From contig RQOL01000640.1 in the NCBI GenBank assembly GCA_013076295.1, positions 1 to 64,000 on the forward strand: DNA of 64,000 nucleotides. The letters are read 5' to 3'. The notes beneath the pieces were generated by a model. It did no database searches, was not told where the DNA came from, and was given only the letters and a program-made list of their open reading frames with translations. This DNA comes from Sanderia malayensis. Lineage: Eukaryota > Cnidaria > Scyphozoa > Semaeostomeae > Pelagiidae. The stretch's first letter is position 1, and each line of letters begins with the position of its first letter. Made by a program: the position numbers and the translations under genes. Below are positions 62,990 to 64,000 of the stretch, in pieces.

Positions 62990-64000
62990 TTACCCGGCTT
63001 GATATGCAGCTCTCAACGAGTGCTGTTGCAAGGCATCCTTTGTCGGCGGTATGATGTCAATTGGTCTGGACTTTTTCGTAAAGAGATGTCTTCTACAATC
63101 GTTCACATCTGTCCAAGAACTTGATCGGTCATACATTAGGATCACAAAGCGTTGTAGCTGTGTCAGATCACCTTCACTGATGGTTTCTGGGCTATCGGAG
63201 AGTCTCTGTAAAGTTTCCGTGACACCAGGGTATGCTTTCCAACACTGCCATGCACTTGTTTTTCCCTTTCCTGCAAAGGATGACACCGTGTCGCAACCGG
63301 TAAACGCATGCCTCCCAGTGCTTCCACTATTCTATGAATAGGAATCCATCTTCTATTTTTTCCTGCCCCGAACTCTATCCAAAGCTCATCCAATGCAAGA
63401 AAAGTGAACTTTGCGATTGCGATGATAACGACATCAGTGTCAACGGTCTTTATTAAGACTTTCGAATTTCCCTCTTGAGAACAATGCTTCACATGCAGAA
63501 AAAGCCTGGTGTCAGCTTCCTCATGGTTGCACGGACTGAGGTCATCAACTATGCCATCAAAGCCATTGGTAAGAACCTGGTCCATGATAGTGCTGACAAT
63601 GATCTTCTCAGGGACGTTTAATTTTACCACGCACATAGCGAGTATTTTGAAAAGTTCGGACTTATTTGCATCAACTCTTAAAAAGTTTTTCCAATTCTTT
63701 GGTATTGGTGTTTTTACTGTCACCTTAATACGGGACCCTGTTCCCCGCTTCTCTCGAGCTCCCTCTTTTATGCTGCTTTCATGGTAGACGTCAAAAACCA
63801 AATCTAGGCGTCTAAGATCTCTATTAGCAAGAATCGTTTTAAAAAATGACGCCATTTCGTTATCTGCATAATCTTGAAAATTTCTTGAACTCAGAGGCGA
63901 TACCATATGAACTATTGCTGCACCATCTAGCAAAACTGCCGTAATGTCTGATGGTCTCTCTGTCTGTACAATAATGTACTCGTCAAAGATTTTTAAACAA

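Larger units (their letters stand above)
62473..64000 (-). pseudogene. FEN1/XPG-like nuclease motifs plus CXC domain protein, frameshifted, partial
   Basis: Seen, in minus-strand order from the window edge: VLLDGAAIVH (about 63,935), LDLVFDVYHESS with a following basic run (about 63,790), NHEEADTRLFLH (63,520), VDTDVVIIAIA (63,440), FGAGKNRRW, then after a frameshift near 63,310 FTGCDTVSSFAGKGK (about 63,300). The C-terminus at 62,473-62,736 has WGWKKIDGKF, WTTIEEV and a cysteine cluster (CKCKKGC, CQC and three more Cys). Known: FEN1/XPG nucleases use acidic residues in D, VFDG, E-A-E, DxD and GxD motifs, and CXC domains of the TSO1/tesmin type bind DNA. Inferred: a PIN/FEN-like catalytic module fused to a CXC DNA-binding tail, perhaps a transposon-linked family. 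The first frame is open at the right edge. About 220 bases without homology (62,770-62,989) split the last two parts. The break and the mismatch of intron phase suggest this copy is dead, or that the assembly has an error. Confidence 0.65.

Noticed and set aside
1..64000. tRNA or rRNA genes
   Set aside because: No cloverleaf box A/B pair or rRNA-like sequence was recognised by eye. A tRNAscan or Rfam run would settle it.

Overview
The window looks like nuclear DNA from an invertebrate animal, most likely a cnidarian such as a coral or sea anemone. It is AT-rich, has one very long repetitive exon with a eukaryotic splice acceptor, and carries many decayed transposable elements (Penelope-like, copia, LINE, DIRS-type, hAT and Tc1/mariner-type). 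It ends in a protein family that I recall as expanded in cnidarian genomes. That assignment is inference; no diagnostic host gene is present.

Positions 1-39,326 (minus strand) are a single giant exon of a Thr/Ser-rich, cysteine-free, mucin-like protein. It enters through a splice acceptor at 39,327-39,328 and runs off the left edge. Nearly all of it is a tandem array of a 336-bp unit (112 residues), itself built from ten degenerate 11-residue subrepeats. The units are organised into larger duplications with offsets of about 0.96, 2.35, 3.7, 4.6, 5.6 and 11.4 kb. The reading frame is interrupted about a dozen times, almost always by a missing single base that is present in the sister copy, so the real product is probably one chain of more than 13,000 residues. 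The valine-rich plus-strand ORFs over this region are shadows.

Positions 39,600-57,000 are gene-poor. They hold a truncated Penelope-like element enclosed by 54-bp inverted repeats (39.6-40.5 kb), a TA-flanked MITE (41.9-42.3 kb), perfect hairpins (44.8-45.1 kb), a 71-bp satellite interleaved with three copies of a longer module (47.4-50.8 kb), a TATA/initiator promoter candidate with a short first-exon-like ORF (51.2-51.5 kb), a hAT transposase remnant (52.0-52.7 kb) and a MITE-like element (55.1-55.7 kb).

Positions 57,040-60,950 are a nest of retroelements on the minus strand. A decayed copia pol gene was hit by a 5'-truncated LINE (8-bp target duplication). The composite was then duplicated in tandem (954 bp, nearly identical copies). 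A hAT-type MITE (8-bp target duplication) sits in its reverse transcriptase. A DIRS-type reverse transcriptase fragment lies just upstream.

Positions 61,100-62,450 hold a 120-bp-arm inverted-repeat element and a four-copy tandem repeat. Positions 62,473-64,000 (minus, open at the right edge) encode a protein with the spaced acidic motifs of the FEN1/XPG nuclease fold followed by a TSO1-like CXC cysteine-rich domain. This copy is frameshifted. The giant mucin-like exon and this nuclease-like/CXC protein are the two most notable contents.
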